A DNA stretch of 64,000 nt from Clusia tigrina (GCA_920105625.2 OV050030.1:145399877-145463876); one strand, 5' to 3'; positions 32,353 through 46,896 are shown, counted from the first letter of the stretch. The notes: a model not told the origin generated them from the sequence alone. Numbers and translations are program-made.

Positions 32353-33562
32353 AATTAATAGCAAGTGTTATCACTATGGTCCCCACGATAATAATCATCC
32401 TTAGCAGCATCATATAACTTTAATTTATTTGAGACCGCTGTTTTTTTTTTTCTTGGAATTTGGAATTATACTGCTGGTACCATTTTCATTTTCTCAGTTC
32501 GCAATCATCTTGCTCATTGGGAGTTAGAACCTCTGACACTTTTTAACTTTAATAGAGCTTTTAGCTTATTGCCAGACTGGAGTTGCTGTTCTTCTCCTTC
32601 TTCTACCTTTACTTCATCGTCTTCTTCTGTCAACTTTTTCATTCGCTGCTATTGCATTTCATCTGCCGTCCATCGTTCACACGGAAGTTGGTTAACTTCA
32701 CATTCTGTCTTCGATGCTGGTGTAAGCTCCTTTCAGATTCATGTTGCATAATCATTCTATTCTGCACAATAAAGCCTTAATACTTAAAAATAATTTTAAA
32801 TAAATTATAATTGTTTCATTCACCATTCAATAATTTTTTAAATTTTCCTTACTGTAAATATAAATTGTATGTATTATCTATACTTATAAATTATGCATAT
32901 TTCAAATGTATTAATACGCAATTCTGTTGTGAATTAGTTAACAAACTAAAATTGTTTAGAAACATAAAATTTCAATAATTATACATATTCATTTTTTCCT
33001 TGTATATTGGATATACATTGTTATATTCATTTACAACACTGTACATTAAGTAATACAAATTTTTTTTTTAAATCATAAGAAATTTGAAATCATTTTACAA
33101 TAATTGCTTAATAAAAAGGAATTATTTACTATTATAATTTACATGCCTTCAACTGGTTATTTTATAAATTAACTTTTTTTTTCTCTCTCAATACTGGGCA
33201 AAACTATTTTTCCATCTGACATAAGCGAAAATATAAAAGATAAACCGCTTCATGTGAAAACATTGTCCATTGCATGACTAAATTTTTCATTGCATTCAAT
33301 TAAATTATATTATTTAAATTTACTTATAGCCTGGTATGCATTTCCCATATACGATTGAATTCTCCTACACCCTCTAACTTGTTCGTATATGACTACATAC
33401 ATACATTCCATTCTCTTTTATTGGTTATAATTAATTGGCTTTAGCCCATTTTGCTAAATTTAACTGAACATATTATTTTTTTAAATTCCCACCATCTGTA
33501 CTCCAATAAAAAAATTTTTTTTTTGCGATTTTGCACAATCCGTACCCTAAAAATATTAAATC
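32353..33562 (-). mobile_element. Older LTR element, right part of the interrupted copy
   Basis: Begins with the second AATT. Segments such as TGTCCATTGCATGACTA...CATTGCATTCAATT (33264-33300) and TATGACTACATACATACATTC (33390-33411) match 23835-23990 of the 11.1-kb element with many substitutions, so this is the 3' noncoding region of an older relative into which the young element inserted. No coding sequence remains. Confidence 0.65.
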
Positions 33563-33573
33563 ATATATATATA

Positions 33574-33624
<51 letters not shown>
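33563..33624. repeat. (TA)n microsatellite
   Basis: Nearly pure TA dinucleotides directly left of a mariner end. TA is also the mariner target site. Confidence 0.95.
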
Positions 33625-34640
<1,016 letters not shown>

Positions 34641-35942
34641 GGGTCCGGGATCTAACGTTTTTCTTGTCAACTAGTGCTTATTTCGTGAATGGTAACACTT
34701 AGCTCATGTCTGATTTGACAGATAATTAATTTTATCCTTCCGCTGAACGAATATGGTTGTGTATACGCTTGAACAACGCTGGGAAATATTGCGACATTAC
34801 TTTGAAAATCATGTTAATGTTGCAGAATGTGTGCGAAAATTGCGTACGGATTTTGGAAGAAGAGAAGGACCGTCAGCTCCGTATGTTCGTTATCTTGTAA
34901 AAAAAGTGAAAGAAACTGGCATCCTCATCGATAAACCAAAGCGTGAAAAGCCAAAAACAGTGCGTACACCCGAGAATATTGCTGCTGTGGCAGAAAGTGT
35001 GCGTAAAGCGCCATCAACATCAATTCACCGTCGTTCTCAACAATTGAACATTTCGGAGACATCATTGAGACGAATTTTGCATAAAGACCTTGGTATGACG
35101 CCATACAAAGTCCAATTCGTTCAGGAGTTGAAGCCAACTGACCATCCAATGCGTTTTCGCTTCGCTAAGTGGGCATGCGATCGACTTACAGAAGATGCCG
35201 ATTTTGCCAAAAAAATCATCTTTTCAGATGAAGCTCATTTTGATCTTGGCGGGTATGTAAACAAGCAAAATTGTCGCATTTCGGGGCACAGAAAGCCCGC
35301 ACGCATACATTGAAAAGCCGATGCACCCAAAACGAGTCACTGTTTGGTGCGGATTTTGGTCCAGAGGCATAATTGGGCCATTTTTCTTCGAAAATGAGCA
35401 AGGAGTGGCCGTTACAGTCAATGGCGATCGTTATCGGGCCATGTTGAACGAATTTTTGTTCACAAAAATTGAAGAGGAGGATATTGGCAACATTTGGTTT
35501 CAACAGGACGGCGCTACGTGCCACACAGCCGAAGCTACACTCGATGTTTTGCGCCCTGTTTTTGAAGATCGCATTATCAGCCGCAGAGCTGATGTCGTTT
35601 GGCCACCTCGGAGCTACGATTTGACACCGTTGGACTATTATTTGTGGGGTGCCCTCAAAGATAAGTGTTACGCCGACAAGCCAGAGACAATTGACGCTTT
35701 AAAGGACAATATTCGTGAAGCCATTGGTGAAATACAGCTGCACACAATCGATAATGTGCTTAAAAATTGGACCGATCGTGTAGGCTATTGCATGGCCAGC
35801 CGAGGCAGCTATTTGAATGAAATTATTTTTCATTATTAACCGGAAGGATTGTACTTTCAAATAAAAAAAGAAATTTGATAAAATATCCAGTAGTTTTTTT
35901 TTTTTTATAGAATTTAAAAAAAAAAAGTTATTTGGCGGACCC
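34641..35942 (+). mobile_element. DD41D (rosa-like) mariner, nearly full length
   Basis: About 1.3 kb from GGGTCCGGGATCTAACG at the left to the complement of GGGTCCGCCAAATAAC at the right, TA-flanked. The transposase begins at 34753 (MVVYTLEQRWEILRHYF) with paired helix-turn-helix DNA-binding motifs (about residues 1-115) and FSDEAHFDLGGYV (first Asp). A one-base shift near 35283 separates this from the C-terminal part starting MHPKRVTVWCGF at 35321. That part carries WFQQDGATCHTA (second Asp) and LTPLDYYLWG (third Asp), spaced 41 residues. It ends at 35839 (EIIFHY). All three Asp are present but in two frames, so the copy is inactive. Siblings: 46897-47831 and 55632-56884. Confidence 0.9.
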
Positions 35943-35947
35943 TTTAT

Positions 35948-36668
<721 letters not shown>

Positions 36669-37520
36669 CGAAGTGTGATCAAAAGACAACCGTTATTTTC
36701 ATGTTTTCGTGAGTTACGTATGTTCGATGTTCGCATTTTTTTTGACAGATAAAAAGGTTAGTCGTGTTTTGGTGTGCTCTTCGATTTTTTACTATTCGAA
36801 AAAAATGGATCAAAGGAACTGTATTCAGTTTTGTGTAAAAAATGAAATTAAATGCGCAAGGACATTTGAAATGTTGACTGTGGCCTTTGGCGAGTCTACT
36901 CTGAGCAGATCACAAGTTCAATTGTGGTATAAACGGATTAAGGAAGGCCGAGAAGATGTCAATGACGATGCTCGTCCTGGTCGCCCGAGCAAGTCAACAA
37001 CCGATGAAAACATTGACGCAGTGAAGAAAATGATTTTGGATAATCGTCGAATCACTATCAGAGAGGTTGCTGATGATGTTGGCATATCGTTCGGCTCATG
37101 CCAAGCAATTTTTACGGATGTTTTAGGCATGAAACGTGCGGCAGCGAAGATTGTTGAAAATTGCTAAATTTTGAGCAAAAACAACGTCGCATGGACATCG
37201 CTCAGGAGCTGTTTTTGGCCAAAAAAAAAAACCGTTATCATGCCTCAACCACCGTATTCACCGGACTTGGCCCCCGCTGACTTTTTCCTCTTTCCAAAAC
37301 TGAAGACACCGATGAAAGGAAAGCGTTTTGCTACGATTGAAGAGATAAAAGAAAAATCGAAACAGGAGCTGTTGGCGATACCAAAAAAGCGTTTCAGAAG
37401 TGTTTCGAGGATTGGAAAAAACGCTGGCATAAGTGTATTATATCTGAGGGGAACTACTTTGAAGGGGACAAGATAGTTGTTGATGAATAAATAAATACTT
37501 TATTTTTTCATCACACCTCG
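36669..37520 (+). mobile_element. DD34D mariner, internally deleted
   Basis: Terminal repeats CGAAGTGTGATCAAAAG at 36669 and the complement of CGAGGTGTGATG at 37520. The transposase runs from 36805 (MDQRNCIQFC) through LSRSQVQLWYKRIKEGREDV, RPGRPSKSTTDENIDAV and RITIREVADDVGISFGS to about 37167. An internal deletion then joins to KNAG-side C-terminal sequence (PPYSPDLAPADFFLF, 37250-37300). First and second catalytic Asp are lost. It is a cousin of 3801-4725 with a similar but separate deletion, and intact where that copy has lost part of the linker. Confidence 0.92.
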
Positions 37521-37874
<354 letters not shown>

Positions 37875-38024
37875 AAATCGTTCGTGCGTAGATACGTCTC
37901 GAAGGATCTCCGGAACCATAAAAGATATCATAACAAAATTTACAACACATATTTGTGTCGTGGCCTGTGAGGTTATAGTATATATTTCATCCGCCAGGTG
38001 GCGCCACAAAAGTTTTTTTTTCAT

Positions 38025-38735
38025 ACATTTCGTACAAACACTATACATATACAATCACTGGAAATGATGGATATCCTTTGTATCGTAGACGATCGACTGA
38101 AGATGGTGGATATTCGTTTATGATGACTGCCAGAAATGATATAGAAATTGTTAATAAATGGGTTGTACCATACTCCCCACCTGTTATCCAAAACATATAA
38201 AGCTCCTATTAATGTTGAATATTGCAGTTCAGTTAAGTCAATTAAATACATCTGTAAATATTTAGATAAAGGTAGCGACATGGCCGTTTTCGCTGTAGAA
38301 AGTGTGAATGAAATTGATGAAGTTGCACGCTACCAACTGGGCAGATACATCAGCAGCAATGAAGCTGTATGGCGAATTCTTTCTTTCCCTATTCATGAAA
38401 GAGATCCAGTTGTCGTTAATTTGGCTATTCACCTCGAAAGCGGCCAACGAGTATATTTTACTGAACAAAATGCAGCAGAACGAGCAGTTATTCAACCAAA
38501 GACAACATTGACTGATTTTTTTCGTTTATGCCAACAACAAAATGATTATGGTCGATTTGCGGGAACATTGCTCTATGCTGAAGTACCAACCTATTTCACG
38601 TGGAATAAGTCGAGAAAAACATGGGAACCCCGTAAAAGAGGAAAAGCTGTTGCCGATTATCCAGGAATATTTTGTACTAATGCATTAGGCCGACTATACA
38701 CAGTTCATCCCAAACAGCTTTTTTTTACGATTGTT
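38025..38735 (+). pseudogene. Helitron Rep domain, 5'-truncated
   Basis: [20 protein letters not shown] and NKWVVPYSP, then after a one-base shift near 38170 APINVEYCSSVKSIKYICKY and LDKGSDMAVF. Helitron Rep proteins have this NRWVVPYNP...H.NVE.C.S....KYL.KY..KG order, where the KY..KY segment carries the catalytic Tyr pair of the rolling-circle nuclease. The upstream HUH motif is missing. It continues YQLGRYISSNEAVWRI and a C-terminal part to about 38735, where a stop precedes the helicase frame. Same strand and order as an intact Helitron. Confidence 0.85.
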
Positions 38736-38772
38736 GTTAATTAATATTCCTTGACCAACATCGTTCGCATAT

Positions 38773-40410
38773 TTGAAAACTGTAAACGGTCAACTACATA
38801 CAACGTATCATGATTCATGCCGAGCATTTGGATTATTAGAAGGAGATTTGCATTGGGATTTAACTCTTGCCGATGCTGCTGCCAGTTCAACGCCACGCCA
38901 AATACGAATATTGTTTGCCACTTTATTAACAACATGTTATCCAACAAATCCAACTGAATTATGGGAAAAATATAAGGATGCAATGAGTGAAGATATACTT
39001 CATGCGCTTCGTACAATTCGTGCAGATCTTAGTTTAGATTTCACGCCAGAAATATATAATGAAGCTTTGATCAAGCTGGAAGATTTATGCATGAATATTT
39101 CGAATGAATCACTCATGAAATTGGGAATGCCATCCCCCGATCGACCAGCAAGTGATTTGTTTAACAGAGATATGCAACGTGAAGAATCAGAAAATATTTA
39201 TCAGTTGGTTGAATATGTTCAAGCAAATGAACCAAAATTGTTACCAGAGCAAAAAAGAATTTTCACTACAATTATGCATGCAGTCGCTGCTGAAGAAGGT
39301 GGTTTCTTATTTCTGGATGCACCAGGCGGAACTGGAAAGACGTTTTTAATTTCGATTCTATTAGCACACATACGTTCTGAAAGTAAAATTGCTTTGGCCA
39401 TCGCATCATCTGGAATTGCTGCGACATTATTAGACGGAGGCAGAACAGCACATTCTGCACTGAAATTGCCATTAAATATGCAAACGAATGAAAATTCTGT
39501 ATGCAACACTAAAAAGCATTCCAGTATGGGTAAAGTACTATCAAGTTGCCACATCATTATCTGGGATGAGTGTACAATGGCACACAAATATTCATTGGAA
39601 GCACTAAATCGTACATTGCAAGATTTGAAAGGTAATGATAGACTTTTCGGTGGTGCTCTCATTTTGTTGTCTGGAGATTTCCCTCAAACACTACCACGAT
39701 CGACCTATGCAGATGAGATCAATGCATGTTTAAAATCATCATCATTGTGGCGCAGCGTTCATAAAATGAAATTAACAACCAATATGCGTGTCCAAATTCA
39801 AAATGATCCAACTGCTGTACGCTTTTCTAAACAATTGCTTGATATTGGTGATGGAAAAATTGCTATAGACCCAATAAAACAAACAGTAAGACTTCCAGAT
39901 GATTTTTGCAATATTATGGATTCAAGAGATTCATTACTTGAAAATGTTTTTCCTTATCTTCGAGCAAACATCAGTAATCATAAATGGTTGATCGAACGTG
40001 CGATATTAGCTGCTAAAAATGTTGAAATATACAAATCCAAAACATGTTGGAAAGTGAATTATTTTCATTTAAATCAATTGATACAGTGGTGGATGAAAAT
40101 GAAGCCGTCAATTTCCCAATAGAATTTCTAAATTCTTTGGATTTACCAGGTCTTCCGTCAATGTGTTACGAAATCTCATGATTCCAACAGATGCACCAAT
40201 ACAATTTAAACGACTGCAGTTCCCGGTTCGTTTTGCTTTTGCCATGACCATCAACAAAGCACAAGGCCAGTCAATGCAAAGCTGTGGCTTAGATTTAGAA
40301 AATTCGTGCTTCTCCCATGGACAGCTATATGTAGCCTGGTAAACCCACCGATTTATTTGTTTCTGCCGAAAATGGTGAAACAAGAAATATCGTGCACAGG
40401 TTAGCATTAC
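38773..40410 (+). pseudogene. Helitron Pif1-like helicase domain
   Basis: 449-residue frame (38773-40122) continuing from Rep. It opens with HDSCRAFGLLEGDLHWDLTL, the linker conserved before Helitron helicases. Walker A APGGTGKT at about residues 183-190, SSGIAATLLDGGRTAHS (motif Ia), Walker B IIIWDECTMAH at about 261-271, and LLSGDFPQTLP (motif III, where GDFRQ is usual). After a shift near 40120 the C-terminal part continues RFAFAMTINKAQGQSM (motif V/VI region) and SHGQLYVAW. The enzyme would unwind DNA during rolling-circle transposition. Frameshifts make it inactive as it stands. Confidence 0.9.
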
Positions 40411-40511
40411 AATAATTTATTATTTTATTTGTTTTCAATAAAAATTTTTATACATTAAAATTAATTTCAAACATTTTTTATTATTTAACATTTATTAAAA
40501 AAAAAATATAG

Positions 40512-40539
40512 GCAATACAACGTTGCCGGGTTAGCTAGT
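40512..40539 (+). other. Helitron 3' terminus (hairpin plus CTAG)
   Basis: GGCAA...TTGCC forms a short hairpin (40512-40528) followed by GGGTTAG and CTAG at 40536-40539, then T. A hairpin just upstream of a terminal CTRR with insertion next to T is the canonical Helitron 3' end. It confirms orientation and the right boundary. Confidence 0.88.
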
Positions 40540-40592
40540 ATATACGAGTATATATATATACGAGTATATATATATACGAGTATATATATATT
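40540..40592. repeat. TA-rich minisatellite (TATATACGAG units)
   Basis: Three ACGAGTATATATATAT units immediately right of the Helitron terminus. Short and low in complexity. Confidence 0.8.
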
Positions 40593-40659
40593 TAATATCT
40601 TTCATAATATTGTGTTCGAGAAAATAGATGTGAGTAACTTCAATGTCATTTATCGCATT

Positions 40660-41900
40660 TTACAATAAAATAGTTGAATTCGATTCGCATTGAGATGTGT
40701 GATGTGCCTGGAATGTGATCGACTTTGAACTATGCGGGCTGCTTATTGTATTGATTATTATACACGACATATTTTTGTTTTGTTGGCTGATGCATAGACA
40801 AATAAAGCTGATGTTTTTCGGGCAAAGGAACAGGCGACATACAATTGACCATACGAGAGGCATGCACTTTTAATGTTAATGCCACAAACACTCAATGACT
40901 TTCCTTCTGATTTGTTTATTGTCATTGCGGATGCAAGCCGCACCGTAAATTGCAAGCGTTTTAAGTCGAATGCCATGTCGGTCGAAATTATTGGGATGCG
41001 TGGCATCAAAACGTCTCCTCCATTCTACTTTCCTTTAAGAATTGTTTCTTTGATTACGTTGTTCAACCATTTCTTCACCGTAAATCAGGTGCCATTACAA
41101 AACATGGTTGGTTGATATTTCGCAACATTATGATTACCGATTGGAGTTTCAATTGGAGATTGTGAGGCGGCAATCTAGGCAATTCCAGCGAGTTTAAATC
41201 TTATGTTGGATAGTTCACGACATCATCTTGGTTAGTAACGGAATCCACCGTTTTGTTTGTCGTCAATTCACCAGCAATTTCACTTTGAATCTTGAAATTC
41301 AATTCGTCAACATCAATGTTTTTCGCAGCCACTATACCACCATCAGCCATCGCCCAGTCAAAATTGATTTTCGGATGACTTTGGTTCTTGATTCGGTGAA
41401 CTGGCAAAAATCGACAGAACAGTTAATCGAAATGTCAACGGGAATTTCGCCATTACCAATCACCAGCATTTTTTTGAAAATACTACACCAGATTGACCGT
41501 TCTGCAAACTTGCCACGCATGTTCATACTTAATTTCTGTGTCTTCACGTGATTCTACAAAATAGACGATTTCAAACATTCACTCAGTCGGATGGCTGGCG
41601 TTGACCGTGGAATGACTGTTCGATAAGTACGAAAATCACTTGCCAACAGAATCATCGCATTCCCAAACTGGTTTTGATATTTTCGTTGATCTTGCAGCGT
41701 TCGATCTAATTCCTCCAAACACTTTATTCATCCCAAACAATCAATTTGTATTGCTGCAAAACTTTTGCCATCGCACAGTTCTTCGAAAAGTTGCAAGTTG
41801 GAGTTTAATTGATTTGACTATTCAACAGCAACTTGAGAGGTTTTTTGTGGAAGTTGATGCACTTTAAGTCCCCTTTATATCTCTATGAGAAACTAAGGTT
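40660..41900 (-). pseudogene. Second Helitron/Helentron helicase remnant
   Basis: On the minus strand from about 41840 down: KLIVWDE (Walker B), IERCK/NQFGNAMILLASDF (motif III region, degenerate), TVIPRSTPAI, LSMNMRGKFAERS, AAKNIDVDELNFKIQSEIAG (where Pif1-like Helitron helicases have A.N..V..IN..I), then LKRLQFTVRLASAMTINKSE and SYGQLYVACS at 40758-41009. The order and motifs match the C-terminal half of a Helitron helicase, but residues differ throughout from the neighbour on the plus strand, so it is another family. No Rep part or terminus was located. The two remnants converge tail to tail. Confidence 0.8.
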
Positions 41901-42239
41901 CACTCAATCTGCTAGAGGTCTAGTGTTGATTGTTCACGAATTTCATTATCGTAATTCTAGCGGATTTTTTTCATTAACGCCAATCCTCCTCGGGGAGCCG
42001 CTTCAAGCTTTTGGTCATGAGATATTTTTCAGGTCAATATTAGTGTTATTTTGGAATGTGTAACTGATTGTCTGTTCAAGTTTTTGTATTTTCTCCTGCT
42101 TTGATCAATTTCTTTCTCTACTCTATAACTGCTTGCCAGCTAAACTATTCTCAATTGTAATTTGAACTGTCTATTCTTCTTCTTCTGTTTTTCTCACATA
42201 TATCACATTATTTTAATGCTATTTATTTTATTTATTGTC
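41901..42239. other. No recognisable feature
   Basis: Between the Helitron-type helicase remnant and the env remnant. Mixed composition, short frames only. Confidence 0.3.
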
Positions 42240-43310
42240 TTAATTTAATTCTAACTTAATTTAAGCCAGTGCAAGTGCAAGTGTAATTTCATTTTGCGAG
42301 TGCATTGCTGTCAATATCAATTCGATCAAAAAGTGCCGCAAGGATTCCGATGGGGCTGGAGTGCTAATCTGGATCTTTCCAGGGTTGTAGTTCTGGATGA
42401 TTTTGTAGTTTTGTATTTCAACACCAGGGAAAATGATGCTCATATTGACGATGTGATAACTATGGTGATGCTAGTATATGTGTATGCGAGTTGTTAGTTA
42501 TTGCTGTTGTGTAAAACCATGATTTCCTTTTGATGTCAAATTGGTATTGGCTTAGCTTGTGTAGACTTGGAACATCAACTGTAGTTTTGGATTCTACTCC
42601 AACTTGTGGAGAACAATGTGAACTTCGTCCCAAAAGATGTTCGGGTTGTCGCTGTAGGTGATGTCGTTTATTTCGATTTCGCCGCTTTTGTAGTGTATTA
42701 GTAGGGTGCCATCTAGATTTTGTTGAGGTTTTCTGCAAGTGGAGTTTATTAGTGTTTTTGATACATTTAAGAAGATTATAAAATTTGGTGCTGGTTGATA
42801 GATTATTTGTATTTGCCCCACGTCGTTGATATCGCAGCTTGCATTTTCATTGGATAGTAAACGTCCAAAGTCCTTGGTATTCTCCTGTTTCTACAACTTG
42901 ATGCAATAGAGCATTCCTTCTACCTTGGGGCATGCTTTGCTCATATATTGAATATTTTTATCATTATAATGATTTGTACTTATTTGTTTTGTGCCATTAA
43001 TTGGTAATGGTATGACATGAAAAAATCATTGATTTCCAATTGTATTGTTGGAACTTGAATACTAAATATAATTCTCGTCTCATTATAATAAGCAAAAATT
43101 CATATATGTGTTCGTCAGAATATAAATGTATAATTTGTTTGTTGTTATTTCTTGTAACTCGTTTTGGATCAATATTAATTTGGAAATGATATTCAGTTTT
43201 TCTAGAACTATAGCTGCCGATATGTCTGTCAAGTGTTTTGTCAAGTCTATATTGTAATTAATTTGAATTATATATCCCCGGATAACCATAACAATTAAGA
43301 GATAGGCCTG
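42240..43310 (-). pseudogene. env: Errantivirus envelope gene remnant, solitary
   Basis: Degenerate minus-strand piece of an insect endogenous retrovirus env gene. 43083-43289 encodes a stretch with KHLTDISAAIVLEKLNIIS and the next piece includes YCIKL...CDIND. 42594-42821 holds IIYQPAPNFIIFLNVSKT and SGEIEINDITYSDNPN, a pattern seen before the membrane-proximal part of gypsy-family envelope proteins. Further shifts and stops follow to about 42261. No gag, pol or LTR adjoins it, so the rest of the provirus is lost. It is not a sibling of the env at 48530-49960, whose sequence differs. Confidence 0.6.
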
Positions 43311-43439
43311 TGGTGAGGGGATACGCTTTTAAGACATCTCCAACATAAAAGATGGAGCTCTTTGGAGGCATATGAAAGTACTTGATCCATTTCTGAATGA
43401 CCCCTAACACGGTTTTCTGACAATATGTTGAGAAGCATG

Positions 43440-43930
43440 TATCCGAGAATGTCCGAGAAGACTAAACAGCAAGCTTATATGAGATATCCAAGCTGCCCTT
43501 AAGACACTGAGATCGTTCTACTATACGTCCAGATTGGCTGAAGAATATCATAAAATCCTCAATGAACTAGGCAAAGACAACAATGTCACACTTTGTTGGG
43601 TGCCTGGACATGAAGGACACGCTGGGAATGAAAGGGCGGACGGCTTCGTGAAAGCGGGGTATTTGACAGGACACTGCTCCCTAGGGAATCATCTTAATAA
43701 GATTCTGTGGACACAGCTCTGAAACATTAGGACATATTTTATGTGAGTGTCCAACCATCAGAAGTAAAATACAAAAATTTTTGGGGGAGTTCTTCACAGA
43801 CCCTCATTTGGAAACTTCAACCTTTCAAAATGCTCCAATTCATAAAAAGTTAGAGTGAAACATTGGGGTTAGTAGGCACATTAAGTCCTTATGGGCCGCG
43901 GTGCTAGTACTCCCTGAAATAATAAATCTA
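43440..43930 (+). pseudogene. Non-LTR RNase H and 3' tail remnant
   Basis: LKTLRSFYYTSRLAEEYH then VTLCWVPGHEGHAGNERADG is the C-terminal half of RNase H (WVPGH.G..GNE.AD). The next frame has TLGHILCECPTIRSK, the Cys-His tail typical of these elements, and HKKLE followed by a stop. The short AATAAATCTAAATTTG end near 43920 may be its 3' end. RT is absent. Confidence 0.75.
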
Positions 43931-44145
43931 AATTTGAATCGTAAATAAATGAGTCAGTATCCATATATTTTAGATTGATATTTTCCTGATATTTAGGTTT
44001 CATGTAATCATAATGAAAATTATACATTTTCCTTTTTGATAATTCCAAAACAGTAAAATCAATGTAAATTAATTTATTATACTCGTAAGCAGTAAGTATT
44101 ATATTCTTATATCTGCCCATACAGAAATAATCTCTTATATTATTG
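43930..44145 (-). pseudogene. Polinton/Maverick fragment: ATPase piece joined to polB piece
   Basis: Read from 44145 down, [14 protein letters not shown] matches the end of the Polinton FtsK/HerA-type packaging ATPase motif (IR.YF.MGRH). It is followed almost at once by YIDFTVLELSKRKMYNFHYD and YMDTDSFIYD, the protein-primed DNA polymerase B motif with the YTDTDS active-site block. In intact Polintons these two proteins come from separate genes, so this copy has been rearranged by a deletion. The left edge meets a Helentron, and the missing upstream ATPase piece is on the other side of it (45287-45417). Confidence 0.7.
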
Positions 44146-44146
44146 G

Positions 44147-45286
<1,140 letters not shown>

Positions 45287-45410
45287 ATCATAAATTACAT
45301 CATCGAATATTATAATGAAGTATGGCTTAGCTTTAGCTGGACTTATAACTCTTTCATTTTGTATCAATATAAAATCCGTGCACATCTATCAATATTATTT
45401 TATTTTGCTT

Positions 45411-45417
<7 letters not shown>
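45287..45417 (-). pseudogene. Polinton packaging ATPase fragment (copy 1)
   Basis: The minus strand encodes a 34-residue piece ending [18 protein letters not shown]. The FDDV..DK block is the Walker B region of the Polinton/adenovirus-like packaging ATPase. It ends exactly at the Helentron 3' terminus, and the continuation of the motif ([12 protein letters not shown]) begins exactly at the Helentron 5' terminus at 44145. Confidence 0.7.
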
Positions 45418-45474
<57 letters not shown>

Positions 45475-45555
45475 ATATATATATATATATATATCTATAT
45501 ATATATATATATATCTATATATATATATATATATCTATATATATATATATATATA

Positions 45556-45624
<69 letters not shown>

Positions 45625-45645
45625 ATATATATATATATATATATA

Positions 45646-45706
<61 letters not shown>
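45416..45706. repeat. (TA)n microsatellite with TATC variants
   Basis: About 290 bp between the two tandem units. It shares the spaced ATATCTAT pattern with 44577-44760. Confidence 0.95.
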
Positions 45707-45708
<2 letters not shown>

Positions 45709-46196
45709 CTAGTCACACTATATAAATACAAATTAGTAACTCTATACATTGGGTCTGTACTACGATTCATTCCATATATTCCAGATTATTTTTACTGCCA
45801 CGCTCACAATTAACCGAACTCATTACTAGGTTCCTATTAAAGATTTGTGAACGAAATTACAGGAAGGTTGTGGGTACTAACATTAAACACCACACAAAAA
45901 ATAGGCGTGTTATGTTTACAGCCATGCCCACTATTAACTTATTGTTATAACTTACGACCTATACAAAATTTTTGGATTAAATTTTATATTAGTTGTTATA
46001 TTTACATTACAAAGCCATATTCAAGAAATGGTGTCGATATAATCAATTCAAGGTACCCAACCGAAAATTACCATAGATATTCTCGTAATTATGATTTATG
46101 AAGAAAACATCCCAATCGTTTAACTCGCTCGCACAATGAAAGGTAAAGGGTATTTCGAAGTCGGTCTAACCCGACTTCAGACTTCTTTACTCGTTT

Positions 46197-46329
46197 TTAT
46201 CATAAATTACATCATCGAATATTATAATGAAGTATGGCTTAGCTTTAGCTGGACTTATAACTCTTTCATTTTGTATCAATAGAAAATCCGTGCACATCTA
46301 TCAATATTATTTTATTTTGCTTCATTTTT
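46197..46329 (-). pseudogene. Polinton packaging ATPase fragment (copy 2)
   Basis: Second copy of 45287-45417 created by the 912-bp tandem duplication. One visible substitution creates a stop in the reading frame (AATAGAAAATCC on the plus strand changes the frame's codons near the fragment's start). It then meets the segment shared with 55071. Confidence 0.65.
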
Positions 46330-46335
46330 ATTTAA

Positions 46336-46740
46336 ACAATAAATTTACCTTTTAAATTAATGGTTGAAGTTAGAAGTGGCAATCTTCCATCATCAGTTCG
46401 CTTTTTATGCAATTTTTTAATCACATATTCTTATCCAAACAGGAAGTGCATTTTTTAATTTTTACTGCGCCCACGGTTTCATATCAAAAATTTGTTCACC
46501 AAACTTTTTTTTAACCACCACATTATTCACCACTTTTCATACATAAATGTCATTACACAGAACAAACAAAAAGCTTACCGTAAAGCTTACAACCTCTCTA
46601 TGACGTCATGCAATGGAAACTATGACGTCACTCCATTGTGCGAGTGAGAAGAACATATATAAAAAAATAAGTGTGAAAGAGAGACAGGTTGGCATGAATC
46701 GCATTTTGTGTGAAAAATGTGAGACAGAACTGTCATATTT
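46336..46740. promoter_or_regulatory. Promoter-like block with paired CRE sites (copy 1)
   Basis: Two perfect TGACGTCA palindromes (46601-46608 and 46623-46630, 22 bp apart) are followed about 25 bp later by TATATAAAAAAATAAG. An AAGCTTACCG...AAGCTT inverted motif lies just upstream. TGACGTCA is the CREB/ATF consensus. Spacing to the TATA-like run suggests a promoter, but no transcript start or ORF is known. Identical block at 55071-55475. It may be a terminal or promoter part of an unrecognised element. Confidence 0.4.
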
Positions 46741-46896
46741 TAGCTTATAGAAAATTTATCAGCGAAATTTCAAAGAAAGATTGCATTATAAACCACACAT
46801 AAAATGGGCGTGTTATTTTGACAGCCACTTCCACTATTGACATATTTTTATAACTTACGAATACAAAATATTTTTGGGCGCAATTTTATATTAGTA
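46741..46896 (+). mobile_element. Helentron internal part, left of a mariner
   Basis: Phrases AAAATTTATCAGCGAAATTTC, CACATAAAATGGGCGTGTTA and CCACTATTGACATATT match the internal section of the Helentron copies (for example 20285-20400). The TATACCC 5' end is not present. The element is cut by the mariner at 46897 and resumes at 47832. Confidence 0.7.

Noticed and set aside
43930..44145. Reading the YMDTDSF motif as a host B-family DNA polymerase exon
   Set aside because: The preceding LELSKRKMYNFHYD block and the adjoining packaging-ATPase motif are specific to Polinton-type elements, and no splice sites flank it.
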